This document shows positions 1 to 8,268 of a DNA stretch of 64,000 bases, one piece after another. The position numbers and the translations under genes are program-made. The stretch is from assembly GCF_008727875.1 (NCBI RefSeq), contig NZ_VTWS01000007.1, forward strand, positions 62,001 through 126,000, written 5' to 3'. Position 1 is the first letter of the stretch; each line of letters opens with the position of its first letter. Source of the DNA: Larkinella humicola. Its GTDB lineage: Bacteria > Bacteroidota > Bacteroidia > Cytophagales > Spirosomataceae. The notes beneath the pieces are model-generated. The model was given only the letters and a program-made list of their open reading frames with translations, did no database searches and was not told the DNA's origin.

Positions 1-782
1 CGGGCATACCAGTCGAACGCAACGCAGGCGACTGCCAGCGCGACGGCAAACAACAGATCCTGTTCTTTAAAATTGAACAGCCCGGCCACCAGCGCAACCA
101 GCAGCAGGTTGCCTGCAAATGTCAAAGTGGTTAGGGTAAAATGCCGTTTGATCCGTTGCCGATCCAGCACCAGTGCCCCCGCCATGAGCACCAGACTCAG
201 CACGATGGCCGAAAGCAAAACCGTCAGGTCTCTCAGGTTGCCCCTGAAGTAAAACTCCAGCGGTCGAACCGTCACCCCAATCCACGAAATCAGGGCGGTG
301 AGTCCCATCGCCAGCACACCCCGGTGGTCGAACAGATACGCCAGCGTCAGAAACAGGATGGCGGGCAAAAAAGTTACCAAACCGTAGCGGGTTCCAAACA
401 GGTTATATTGGTATTGCAAATACCCTTCCAGCGTCAAAAAAAGCAGGCAACCCAGCAACAGGGCATAATCGCCAAACGGCGAACGACTGGGTGAGTGAGC
501 GGTGGTGAGTGGCCCCTTGAAACGAATGGCAAACGCAAAACAGGCCGCGCAAACTACCGCCAGCGCCAGAATCAGCAGGTTGTGGCCGATCTGGTCGATG
601 TATTTGTAAATCAGCCAGCCCGTTCCCGTCGTAAAAAGCAGAATACCGGCATAGAGCAACGACCGTAATTCCCAATGTACCGAAAACAGTTTCTGGTCTT
701 CAACCGATTGGATCACAACGCGTTGTTGCTCGTCAAGCAAGTGCTGATCGGCAAGTTCCTGCAATACCCTTTTCGGGGACAT
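1..782 (-). CDS. DUF2157-type multi-pass membrane protein (3' end outside window)
   Basis: An open frame runs leftward from an ATG at 782 without a stop to the window edge, giving at least 260 residues. The N-terminus (MSPKRVLQELADQHLLDEQQ) is a soluble helical segment. It is followed by repeated hydrophobic helices, including one around LLYAGILLFTTGTGWLIYKY and several more downstream. A short cytoplasmic N-terminal helix plus many membrane spans is the layout of DUF2157 membrane proteins, whose function is unknown. The start lies only some 60 bp from the likely start of the divergent nuclease gene, so the two probably share a promoter region. The C-terminus is missing because of the window edge, not because of a mutation. 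The assignment rests on layout and sequence feel, not on a catalytic motif. Confidence 0.7.
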   Translation of the reverse strand, partial: MSPKRVLQELADQHLLDEQQRVVIQSVEDQKLFSVHWELRSLLYAGILLFTTGTGWLIYKYIDQIGHNLLILALAVVCAACFAFAIRFKGPLTTAHSPSRSPFGDYALLLGCLLFLTLEGYLQYQYNLFGTRYGLVTFLPAILFLTLAYLFDHRGVLAMGLTALISWIGVTVRPLEFYFRGNLRDLTVLLSAIVLSLVLMAGALVLDRQRIKRHFTLTTLTFAGNLLLVALVAGLFNFKEQDLLFAVALAVACVAFDWYA

Positions 783-841
783 ATTAGCGAAAAATAGTGT
801 TACTAGTTATAACAGTAAAGATGGGCAAATGGATTGAAAAA

Positions 842-2533
842 ATGGCAACCAGACCGCAACAGATCGAACTTCCACCAAAATACTACCTGGATTATTTCCG
901 CTATCTGACCGGTTTTGTCCGTCGCATGTACGGCCATTTACTGAATGAAGCGGAGCAGGAATTCATTCGCCGGTTTGACGAGCTGACCGAAGATGCGCAG
1001 TGCCTCTACGTCCGGTTCAGCAACCGACGGGGAACGTTTTTTCGGGTGCAGAAACTTCAATACAAGGAAATTGATGACCTTCCTGCGGCCGTAGGCGAAC
1101 TCCTCATCAACGGTTTTATCGAACGGCTCAACCCGCACCACGAAGTGCTGGGCGATGAGGTGCTGAACACCTTTACCAAACCGGAGTTGCTGGAGTTGTT
1201 GCCGCTGGAACCGGAAGAAGTCAAACCGCTGGGGAAAGCGAAAAAGGAAAACATTGTCCGGTATGCCCTGCACGAGCTGGATTTTGCCCGGATTGTCGAA
1301 AGCCTGACCCGGCTGGAAACGGTGGTAAAACCGCATTTCGACGCGGAGGTGATGATGTTGAAATACCTGTTTTTCGGAAACCGTTCCGGCGACATGACCG
1401 AATTTGTGATTCGCGATCTGGGCATGGTGACTTTCGAACGCTACGACGAATCGAAGCTGACGGCCCGCTTTGTGAACCGTAAAGAGGTAGAAGACAAACT
1501 GCTGATTTCACTTACGAACGAAGAATTTCACGAACTGCGCGATTCGGTGACGCCACCGGAAGATGTGTTCAACTGGTTTATGAACTGGAACGAAACCCGG
1601 CCTGAACTCAGCGAGATTGCCAAACCGGGTTATGCCAAACTGGTGGCCCACGTCGGCGGTTTTCTGGAGCGTCAGAAAATGCCGGAACAGGCCATGCAGG
1701 TCTATTCCCTGACCGAACGGGTTCCGGCCCGCGAACGGCGCGCACGGCTGCTGTTCCGGTCGGGGCTGACAGACGAAGCGCTGGCCCTCTGCGACGAAAT
1801 CGCGCTGAATCCGCAGAACGCCGATGAACGGTATTTTGCCAACGACTTCCGGGAGAAAATTCTGAGTGCCGGGGAGAAAAAGCGCAGCCGAAAAGCCACC
1901 ACCCGGTTTTTATCCGATGCCGAGAGCGTCGGCATTCCGGCCATTTACCGGCACCACGTCGAAGCCGGGGTCATGAATCACTTTCTGGAAACCGGCTGGG
2001 AGGCTTCGTTTACAGAAAATTATCCGTGGCGTGGCCTGTTCGGGCTGGTGTTCTGGGACATCATTTACGACGCCAACGTGCAGGCCATTCACCACCCGCT
2101 GCAACGGACGCCTTCGGATTTTTACCTCCCCGATTTTTACGTAAAACGCGAAGAGTTGCTCAAAAAACGCCTGGCCGACCTCAAAACCCGTGACGATTGG
2201 AAGAAACACATCGAGACGGTTTTCTTCGAAAAATACGGAATCACGAATGTGCTGGTTGATTGGAATGAGGAACTATTGAGCCTGAATCTCCAGATGGTCG
2301 CGTTGCTGGAACCGGCGCAACTGGGTCTGATCATGCTCGAAATCTCGCGCAATCTCCGTGAAAACACCCGCGGTTTTCCCGACCTGCTGGTCTGGAACGA
2401 ACAGGGGGCGTATGAGTTCGTAGAAGTGAAATCGCCGACCGATCATCTCGGTGCGCAGCAACTGCACTGGCTGGAGTTTTTCCAGCTCATCGGCGTCCGG
2501 TCACGGGTGCTTCGGGTGATTTGGACCCAATAG
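842..2533 (+). CDS. FAN1-like VRR-NUC domain nuclease
   Basis: A protein of about 563 residues ending in a VRR-NUC (PD-(D/E)xK superfamily) nuclease domain. The visible catalytic core is GFPDLL with Asp about 514, then EFVEVKSPTD with Glu about 528 and Lys about 530, followed by QQLHWL. Those are the expected metal-binding and catalytic residues. The preceding 450 residues are helical and match the FAN1 architecture of a DNA-binding N-terminal part and a TPR-like middle (repeats around VYSLTERVPARERRARLLFRSG). FAN1 enzymes are structure-specific 5' flap nucleases and 5'-3' exonucleases acting on DNA interstrand cross-links; the same role here is inferred. Starts at 797, 821 and 842 are all in frame. 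I chose 842 because MATRPQQIELPPKYYLDYF begins the conserved-looking region and 797 would leave only 14 bp to the divergent gene. Confidence 0.85.
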   Translation: MATRPQQIELPPKYYLDYFRYLTGFVRRMYGHLLNEAEQEFIRRFDELTEDAQCLYVRFSNRRGTFFRVQKLQYKEIDDLPAAVGELLINGFIERLNPHHEVLGDEVLNTFTKPELLELLPLEPEEVKPLGKAKKENIVRYALHELDFARIVESLTRLETVVKPHFDAEVMMLKYLFFGNRSGDMTEFVIRDLGMVTFERYDESKLTARFVNRKEVEDKLLISLTNEEFHELRDSVTPPEDVFNWFMNWNETRPELSEIAKPGYAKLVAHVGGFLERQKMPEQAMQVYSLTERVPARERRARLLFRSGLTDEALALCDEIALNPQNADERYFANDFREKILSAGEKKRSRKATTRFLSDAESVGIPAIYRHHVEAGVMNHFLETGWEASFTENYPWRGLFGLVFWDIIYDANVQAIHHPLQRTPSDFYLPDFYVKREELLKKRLADLKTRDDWKKHIETVFFEKYGITNVLVDWNEELLSLNLQMVALLEPAQLGLIMLEISRNLRENTRGFPDLLVWNEQGAYEFVEVKSPTDHLGAQQLHWLEFFQLIGVRSRVLRVIWTQ

Positions 2534-2633
2534 AGTGAAGAGTTAAGAATTAAGAGTTAAAAAAATTGGCATTGAGCAGTTTAAAACAATGGCCCCTGCC
2601 TGAAATTCAACGCTTAACTCTTCACTCTTAATT
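2533..2633. repeat. Intergenic inverted repeat with tandem-unit arms
   Basis: In the spacer between two convergent genes, GAGTGAAGAGTTAAG (2533-2547) is the exact reverse complement of 2613-2627. A second unit, AATTAAGAGT (2549-2558), pairs with 2624-2633. The arms are made of a degenerate repeated unit (GAGTTAAG-like). The loop of about 65 bp is unremarkable. The repeat begins on the last base of the nuclease stop codon. It could act as a bidirectional terminator, but there is no clean U-tract. It belongs to the architecture class seen at about nine other spacers in this window. Confidence 0.7.
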
Positions 2634-2639
2634 CTGCAT

Positions 2640-3377
2640 TCACAATCTCCCCGCGCGCAGGAATACCGGAAACCGGATTTGCCGTTCGCCGGCGCCCCAC
2701 ACGGTTTTCAGTTGATCGGCCATCCACAGAACCGGATCGTTTCCATGCTGGCGGATGTATTTCTGAACACTCGACCACGTTCGGAGGTAGTTCAGAAAGC
2801 GATTCAAATCCCAGCTTCGCCAGATGGTAAAGTCCTGGTGGACCACCTCATCGAACGGAAAGGAAATACGGGCATAGCGGTCATCGACATGTTTTCGGTT
2901 TTCGTCCCAATACGGCCCAATGATGACCTCATAGAAATGGTAGAAAACCGGATCGATAACCGGGTCGATTTGCACGCTTCCATATCCCCACTCGGCCAGA
3001 ACCGCACCCGGTTTTGCGACCCGCCGAACCTCCCGGTGAAACGCGTCGGTATCGAACCAGTGCAAAGCCTGGGCGACGGTTATGATATCGAAAGACCGGT
3101 CTGCGAAAGGCGTTTGTTCGGCCGCACAGACGGTATAGGTAATGTTGGGTTTTTGAACAGCTTTTTCCAGTTGCTGCGCGCTAATGTCCGTGGCATCCAC
3201 GGTGTCAAAATGGGCCGACAACGCGCTGGCAACCTGTCCGTTCCCTGTAGCGCAATCCCATGCTTTCTGACGGTTACCGGTTATGGACAACAGAAAATCA
3301 TAGAGTTCTGGGGGGTAATCGATCCGGTATTGGGCGTACAGATCAGCGTGGCCGGAAAAGTTGTCAATAATTGCCAT
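2640..3377 (-). CDS. Class I SAM-dependent methyltransferase (Methyltransf_11 type)
   Basis: A 245-residue soluble protein. SAM-binding motif I is AWDCATGNGQVA (residues about 39-50). It is followed by the acidic ribose-binding region VDATDIS (about 60-66), motif IV SFDIITVAQALHWF and post-motif AKPGAVLAEWGYG. The order and spacing fit small-molecule methyltransferases of the UbiE/trans-aconitate methyltransferase kind. The substrate cannot be told from sequence. The AQALHWF motif, in which a His-Trp follows motif IV, is common in trans-aconitate-like and hypothetical relatives. The gene is convergent with the upstream nuclease and has no partner on its strand, so it is probably monocistronic. 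Confidence 0.85.
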   Translation of the reverse strand: MAIIDNFSGHADLYAQYRIDYPPELYDFLLSITGNRQKAWDCATGNGQVASALSAHFDTVDATDISAQQLEKAVQKPNITYTVCAAEQTPFADRSFDIITVAQALHWFDTDAFHREVRRVAKPGAVLAEWGYGSVQIDPVIDPVFYHFYEVIIGPYWDENRKHVDDRYARISFPFDEVVHQDFTIWRSWDLNRFLNYLRTWSSVQKYIRQHGNDPVLWMADQLKTVWGAGERQIRFPVFLRAGRL

Positions 3378-3505
3378 AAGGAAATTCAGCTAGTTGGAAT
3401 CTCATTTTCATGCTTCTTTTCATTCAATTTCAGCGACACCATTAAACTTTTGGTTTTCAGCCTTGTCAAATGAGCAAGATATTTATGGAAAAAGCCGGTG
3501 GAGTG

Positions 3506-3537
3506 TTGGCGTATATTAGCATTGCCGTATAACTTTG
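3506..3537 (+). promoter_or_regulatory. Bacteroidota-type promoter for the cytochrome c gene
   Basis: TTG at 3506-3508 is followed after 21 bp by TAACTTTG at 3530-3537. This matches the Bacteroidota -33 TTG / -7 TAnnTTTG consensus. Transcription would begin near 3544, giving a leader of about 48 nt before the cytochrome start at 3592. Confidence 0.6.
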
Positions 3538-3591
3538 TTGGCCCGATCACAGTTTTTAGTCTTAACTCATTAAGCTTTTAATCGAATTTAC

Positions 3592-3972
3592 ATGAAAAAA
3601 ACGTTTGGAATGCTCATTGCGGTTGCCCTGACCGCCCTTATTTCCGTCAGCAAAGCGCAAGCTCAGACCGTAATACCCGACGACGTTAAAGCTTTACTCC
3701 AGAAAAACATCTGTCTGGCTTGCCATAATCCGGACACGCGTCTGGTGGGCCCTCCTTATAAAGAGGTTGCAAAGAAGAAATATACCGATGCGCAGATTGT
3801 CGAATTGATTTACGAACCCAAGCCGGAACACTGGCCAGGTTACCCCCCGATGGCTGCGTTGAAAAACGTTCCGAAAGACGAAGCACTGAAAATTGCCGCC
3901 TGGATCAACTCCCTGGATGGTGGCGCGAAAAAAGCTCCGGCGAAAAAACCGGCTGCCAAGAAAAAGGCGTGA
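3592..3972 (+). CDS. Exported c-type cytochrome, single haem
   Basis: A 126-residue precursor. Residues 1-25 are a Sec signal peptide ending in AQAQ. The haem attachment motif CLACH lies at 41-45. A probable axial Met (YPPMAAL, Met about 87) lies some 42 residues later, the usual distance in small class I cytochromes c. Mature size and layout resemble cytochrome c551/c552 or the cytochrome domains fused to Bacteroidota dehydrogenases. It should act in the periplasm as an electron carrier. The last 15 residues are unusual, a lysine/alanine/proline tail (KKAPAKKPAAKKKA) that could bind an acidic partner or the membrane surface. The gene is flanked by its own promoter and a strong terminator, so it is a single-gene unit. 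Confidence 0.9.
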   Translation: MKKTFGMLIAVALTALISVSKAQAQTVIPDDVKALLQKNICLACHNPDTRLVGPPYKEVAKKKYTDAQIVELIYEPKPEHWPGYPPMAALKNVPKDEALKIAAWINSLDGGAKKAPAKKPAAKKKA

Positions 3973-3987
3973 TATTCGCTAATACGT

Positions 3988-4026
3988 AAAAAAATAGTCC
4001 TGCCAAAAAAGCAGGACTATTTTTTT
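3988..4026 (+). terminator. Rho-independent terminator after the cytochrome gene
   Basis: A perfect 16-bp stem (3988-4003 with 4011-4026) contains ATAGTCCTGC/GCAGGACTAT flanked by A7 and T7. The loop is 7 nt of CAAAAAA type. A-run and T-run symmetry lets it work in both directions, so it may also end the rlmB transcript arriving from the right. Confidence 0.9.
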
Positions 4027-4076
4027 ACACGGATGAAATTATTTAAAGTTCGCGATTTGTAAATCGCTAATTATGC

Positions 4077-4895
4077 TTAAACCCCTTCATCAACCGGTGG
4101 CTCGTTGTCACTGAAAATCCGTTGCCGGACCGCTTCGTACAACACCACACCCGTGGCCACCGACACGTTCAGCGACTCGACCTGCCCCACCAGCGGAATG
4201 CGAGCATGGTGGTCGGCCAGGCGCAACAGTTCATCCGAAATACCATCATCCTCCGAGCCCATAACAATGGCTGTGGGGCCGGACATGTCAATGTCGTACA
4301 GGTAGTTATCGGTTTTCTCAGTACAGGCCACGACCTTAATGCCTGACTCTTTCATGTATTTCAACGTCTCCTCGAGATTGACTTCGCGGCAAACCGGCAG
4401 GTGACTCAAGGCACCCGACGAGGTTTTCATGGCGTCGGAATTGATGAGTGCAGCCCCACGCGCCGGAATCACAATCCCCTGGGCACCCGCACACTCCGCC
4501 GTCCGGGCGATGGCCCCAAAGTTGCGCACGTCCGTAATCCGGTCGAGCACCAGTAATAGCGGCACCTGCCCTTTTTCGTAGACGCCCACAATCACGTTCG
4601 AGAGTTTGGCGTAAAAAATCGACGACACAAAGCAGATCGCTCCCTGGTGATTTTTCCGCGTAATGCGTTCCAGTTTCTCAACCGGCACGCGCTGAATGGT
4701 CACCCGACGTTCAAACGCGAGTTGCTGAATTTCGGGAAAGCTGCCTTCTTTGACCAGATACAGCCGGTCGATGTCCTTCCCGGAACGCAGAATTTCGGTA
4801 ACGGATTGAATGCCAAACACCATCTCATCGCTGGAGTACTGTTTGGGCTTTTTGGTATGAAACGTATTTACTCGCGAATTGCTCCGGTTCTCCAT
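4077..4895 (-). CDS. rlmB: 23S rRNA (guanosine-2'-O-) methyltransferase, RlmB/TrmH family
   Basis: A 272-residue SPOUT methyltransferase. An N-terminal substrate-binding domain (residues about 25-95, beginning EMVFGIQSVTEIL) precedes the SpoU domain. The three SPOUT motifs are all present: NFGAIARTAE (125-134, with the catalytic Arg), MGSEDDGIS (212-220) and SLNVSVATGVVLYE (241-254). RlmB methylates the 2'-OH of G2251 in the peptidyl-transferase loop of 23S rRNA; TrmH-like tRNA methylation is the main alternative, but the N-terminal domain favours RlmB. The start codon lies inside the 3' end of the upstream lipoprotein gene (28-bp overlap), suggesting translational coupling, unless a later in-frame start is used. 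A basic 20-residue N-terminal extension precedes the domain. Confidence 0.88.
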   Translation of the reverse strand: MENRSNSRVNTFHTKKPKQYSSDEMVFGIQSVTEILRSGKDIDRLYLVKEGSFPEIQQLAFERRVTIQRVPVEKLERITRKNHQGAICFVSSIFYAKLSNVIVGVYEKGQVPLLLVLDRITDVRNFGAIARTAECAGAQGIVIPARGAALINSDAMKTSSGALSHLPVCREVNLEETLKYMKESGIKVVACTEKTDNYLYDIDMSGPTAIVMGSEDDGISDELLRLADHHARIPLVGQVESLNVSVATGVVLYEAVRQRIFSDNEPPVDEGV

Positions 4896-6208
4896 GCTTC
4901 GACTACGGGATACCAGACGGGTTGATATTCGACATATCGCACCAGTTCATAGTGATCCTCAACAAATTGATTAGGTTTTCGATTAAAGGTAAAGTTAATT
5001 TCCGAGACATTCGCACGTTGGTTATATACCCACACCTCCCGGTCGCGGCTGCGCTGAACCCGGTCGGGTGGTCCCAGCACAATGTAGATCATCCCTTTGT
5101 CGGTTTTCCAGCCTTCCTTATACGTGGTAAAAAGACGGTTGGCTTCTTCTACGCGCCCATAGTAGGCCCGAATGGCGCCTTTTGCCAGATTCTGGTCACC
5201 GGCCATCAGCGTCAGCCAATACCGGTCGAGTGCTTTTTTATAATCCGCAGCCGTATTCAGGCTGTTGATTTCGGTATTGGTGCTGACGTATAAAATGGGT
5301 TTGATCAGTTTTTCGGGGCGAGTCATTTTCGGGAAGCGATTATCAGCCACAACCAGCCCCAGACCGAACGCATCGGCGGTATCTTCCACAAAATAATACA
5401 GGCCTTCGTCCGGTAGTGAGAACGGCTGGTTCGTCATCACCGTCATGGCCGAGTCGACGCCCATCACTTTGGTCGGCGGACGCGGTGTGGTATTCATCGG
5501 CGACTGCGCCGGATCGAAATCGTGCCGATACCGGAATAAATGCAGCGGTTTCGAAACCGCCCCCAATACATCCCGTACCACCACCGTATCGCCGGCATTG
5601 ACAAAATGGTGCTGCTGCGGCAGGTTGGTTTTCGGATCAAAAAAAGCAAAGCGGTCACTCAGCTTGACGGTTTTAAACCGGATGGGTAAATCGTTCAACA
5701 CCTTGCGACCCGTACTGATTTCGGTAATTTCAAGCAACATGACTCCGTTGACGGTATTGGCCGGTTTCTTCACATCAAACGCAACCGTCAGCACATCGCC
5801 CGCTTCAGGCGTGGCTTCCCGGATCACCGACTCGGCCGTCAGCGGAACGTTACCGTAAGCCAGTCGTTCGCGGCTGTTGTAGTCCGGATAAACGACATAA
5901 TTCAGCATGAACCGGGACGTAAAATCCTCAACCGTGGCATGTTCACTGCCCTTCCGAACCATCAGGTTCATGTACACCCGAATCGATGACGAATCTTTTC
6001 CCAGAAACCGTCCCTTGGTTGAAACCACCCGCCAACTGGTTTCCGTGGGTCTGGCCGGAGCCGAAGCACTAACCGGTGCCGACCTCGGCGCCGACCGATC
6101 CGCCGGTCGTTCGGTTTGGCTGGTGCTGCTTTCCGGATTTTTGGTACGCTTGCCGGAAGCACAGGCTCCCAGTAAGGCCGCACAGAGTATGATAATGGCT
6201 ATTCTCAT
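4868..6208 (-). CDS. GWxTD-domain lipoprotein
   Basis: A 446-residue lipoprotein. The signal peptide ends in the lipobox ALLGAC (Cys16), followed by a Ser/Pro/Ala-rich linker to about residue 55. The rest is a beta-rich body and a C-terminal GWxTD domain, with the signature EGWKTDKGMIYIVLGPPD at about 365-382. GWxTD-domain proteins are found in Bacteroidota and relatives; their role is not established as far as I know. Anchoring to the periplasmic side of the envelope is inferred from the lipobox. The 3' end overlaps the rlmB start by 28 bp, so the two form a small operon with this gene first. Confidence 0.85.
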   Translation of the reverse strand: MRIAIIILCAALLGACASGKRTKNPESSTSQTERPADRSAPRSAPVSASAPARPTETSWRVVSTKGRFLGKDSSSIRVYMNLMVRKGSEHATVEDFTSRFMLNYVVYPDYNSRERLAYGNVPLTAESVIREATPEAGDVLTVAFDVKKPANTVNGVMLLEITEISTGRKVLNDLPIRFKTVKLSDRFAFFDPKTNLPQQHHFVNAGDTVVVRDVLGAVSKPLHLFRYRHDFDPAQSPMNTTPRPPTKVMGVDSAMTVMTNQPFSLPDEGLYYFVEDTADAFGLGLVVADNRFPKMTRPEKLIKPILYVSTNTEINSLNTAADYKKALDRYWLTLMAGDQNLAKGAIRAYYGRVEEANRLFTTYKEGWKTDKGMIYIVLGPPDRVQRSRDREVWVYNQRANVSEINFTFNRKPNQFVEDHYELVRYVEYQPVWYPVVEAWRTGAIRE

Positions 6209-6417
6209 ATGGCTTAAATTCTATTCATACCTAAAACGAACAAAACGCCCAATCCCATCAATTCCAATTCGTTTTTTCAAAGCTACCGCAAATCAAGTAA
6301 CTTTACCGAAAAAAAGAACAATGGAGACCCGGTTTATTCGAAAGCTACGGCTTTAAGCACGCATTCGTTTTAGCCGAATCCTTCTTCCAACTACCCGAGT
6401 CACCGCTCAGGCATCCT

Positions 6418-7185
6418 ATGTATAAAACCACCGAAATTACCTCCGCCGAAATTGCATCCGACAATCCTGTTCACCAACGGCTGTTGTTTCCGTACGTCGA
6501 AGCCGCCAAAATCGTGCGCGGCAAGGTACTGGAAATCGGTTGCGGCTGGGGACGCGGACTCGAATTGCTAACCAAAGCGGCTGATCACTATACTGGCATC
6601 GACAAAAATGAGGAGTTGATTCAATCGCTTCGTCAGGAATACCCACAATCTACATTTATTCAGGCCAATATTCCTCCACTGAGTGGGTTAGCCGACAACA
6701 GCTTCGATTATATCGTCACATTTCAGGTCATCGAACACATTCAGAATGATGAACTGTTCATTAAAGAAGCGTTTCGGGTTCTGAAACCCGGTGGAACACT
6801 GCTGCTGACCACCGTCAACCGCCTGTTTTCGCTGACCCGCAATCCATGGCACGTGCGCGAGTACACCGCCGACGAGTTAAAAAGCCTGATGCTGCGGTAT
6901 TTTCCAAAAGTCGATACCCAAGGCATTCACGGCAACGGGAAAGTGATGACGTACTACGAGCAGAACAAGAAATCGGTCGAGAAAATTACGCGCTACGATG
7001 TGCTCAACCTGCAACACCGCCTGCCCCGCTGGATGCTTCAGGTGCCTTATGATTTGTTGAACCGCCTGAACCGCAATAAATTACTGGAACAGGACGGTTT
7101 GGCCGCCGAGATTCAGTACACGGATTATGAGCTGACCAACACGCCCGCCGGAAGTCTGGATTTCTTTTATCTGGCCCGGAAATAA
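6418..7185 (+). CDS. Class I SAM-dependent methyltransferase (UbiE/Methyltransf_11 type)
   Basis: A 255-residue protein with motif I VLEIGCGWGRG (about 37-47), acidic motif II YTGIDKNEE (about 60-68), motif IV SFDYIVTFQVIEHI and the downstream FRVLKPGGTLLLTTVN signature. These are hallmarks of the UbiE/BioC/Methyltransf_11 group. The C-terminal third (TDYELTNTPAGSLDFFYLARK) is family-specific. The product could methylate a quinone, lipid or glycan precursor; nothing in the sequence decides this. It is a stand-alone gene divergent from the GWxTD/rlmB pair and ends at a strong hairpin shared with the convergent SDR gene. Confidence 0.85.
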   Translation: MYKTTEITSAEIASDNPVHQRLLFPYVEAAKIVRGKVLEIGCGWGRGLELLTKAADHYTGIDKNEELIQSLRQEYPQSTFIQANIPPLSGLADNSFDYIVTFQVIEHIQNDELFIKEAFRVLKPGGTLLLTTVNRLFSLTRNPWHVREYTADELKSLMLRYFPKVDTQGIHGNGKVMTYYEQNKKSVEKITRYDVLNLQHRLPRWMLQVPYDLLNRLNRNKLLEQDGLAAEIQYTDYELTNTPAGSLDFFYLARK

Positions 7186-7189
7186 CTCG

Positions 7190-7239
7190 CTTGTGTGAAA
7201 CCCTGACAGGGCTTTATCGCTGTCAGGGTTTCACACAAG
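7190..7239. terminator. Perfect 20-bp hairpin between convergent genes
   Basis: CTTGTGTGAAACCCTGACAG (7190-7209) is the exact reverse complement of 7220-7239, with a 10-nt loop. No U-tract follows on either strand, so a terminator role is inferred from position between two convergent stops. The CCCTGACAG core recurs at 48032-48059. Confidence 0.7.
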
Positions 7240-7241
7240 AA

Positions 7242-8126
7242 CTACTCTTTCCCAACCCTATTAGACTCCTTGATCGCCTGCCCAATTTCGTCCCACTGCT
7301 CCGGGGTCACGTTTTCCAGGTGATTGAACTCCCCCGCCGACAGCACTTCACCGCCATCGATGGTGATGCACTCGCCGGTCATATACGCCGAGTAATCAGA
7401 CAGTAAATAAGCCGCCACGTTCGCCAGTTCCTGGTGTTCGCCAGCCCGTTTGAGCGGAATACGGCTAATGGGATCCATCATCTTCACCAGTGGTTCGGGA
7501 AAAAGCCGGTCCCAGGCACCCTTGGTAGGAAAAGGGCCGGGTGCAATCGCATTCAGGCGAATACCGTATTTCGCCCACTCGGCCGCCAGTGATTTGACCA
7601 GGATCAACGCTCCGCCTTTGGCGACGGCGGAGGGAACAACGTAACCGGAACCCGTTGTGGCATAGGTCGTTGAGATATTTAAAACCGTTCCCGGAATCTT
7701 ATTTTCAATCCAGTATTTCCCCACCGCCAGCGTGAAATAGTACGTCCCGCGCAACACGATATCGACCACCACGTCGAACGCTTTGTAGGATAACCGCTCG
7801 GTTGGGCTGATAAAATTTCCGGCGGAGTTATTCAACAGCGCGTCGATCCGCCCAAATCGTTCGACGGTTTGGGCAATCACCTGCTCGATTTCCAGCGGTT
7901 TACGCACATCACAGGCCAGCGGCAACACCTGCCCGCCCGTTTCGTCCATCAATTCAGCGGCAGCGGCTTCCAGAACGGGTAATTTTCGGCTGCAAATGAC
8001 CACATTGGCACCCAGTTGCAGAAAATACCGGGACATTGATTTCCCCAACCCCGTACCCCCACCCGTAACAATAATTGTTTTATCTTTCAACGCGCCTTCG
8101 CGCAGCATTCCTTCAGCTTTGATCAT
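7242..8126 (-). CDS. SDR oxidoreductase, 2,4-dienoyl-CoA reductase-like
   Basis: A 294-residue short-chain dehydrogenase. The cofactor motif TGGGTGLG lies at 21-28 and the structural NNSAGN motif at 99-104. The active-site region TTYATTGSGYVVPSAVAK has Lys170 preceded by Ser166 rather than the usual Tyr-x-x-x-Lys. That replacement, together with LLNNSAGNFISP, is typical of the 2,4-dienoyl-CoA reductase subfamily, which reduces dienoyl-CoA intermediates of unsaturated fatty acid degradation with NADPH. A second in-frame Met at residue 7 is a possible start. The gene is convergent with the methyltransferase and has no beta-oxidation neighbours here, so the substrate is inferred from family only. 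Confidence 0.8.
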   Translation of the reverse strand: MIKAEGMLREGALKDKTIIVTGGGTGLGKSMSRYFLQLGANVVICSRKLPVLEAAAAELMDETGGQVLPLACDVRKPLEIEQVIAQTVERFGRIDALLNNSAGNFISPTERLSYKAFDVVVDIVLRGTYYFTLAVGKYWIENKIPGTVLNISTTYATTGSGYVVPSAVAKGGALILVKSLAAEWAKYGIRLNAIAPGPFPTKGAWDRLFPEPLVKMMDPISRIPLKRAGEHQELANVAAYLLSDYSAYMTGECITIDGGEVLSAGEFNHLENVTPEQWDEIGQAIKESNRVGKE

Positions 8127-8268
8127 ATTCAGTTGGACAGTTTAAGGTCTATAGTGTCTGGTTTAGGGTTTCAAAAGGTATGCATCAGGAAATAGCGTCC
8201 TGGCCTACAAACCTACACGTTAAACTATAAACTAACATTACTTATTTTAGCGCGTAAACCAAAACCGT

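Noticed and set aside
403-675. Minus-strand frame starting MGITVVALCRYS
   Set aside because: It is out of frame with the hydrophobic, DUF2157-like reading of the same strand, which runs open from 782 to the window edge.
2679-3473. Plus-strand open frame of 264 codons
   Set aside because: It is the antisense of a clear SAM methyltransferase with all motifs; it has no recognisable domain.
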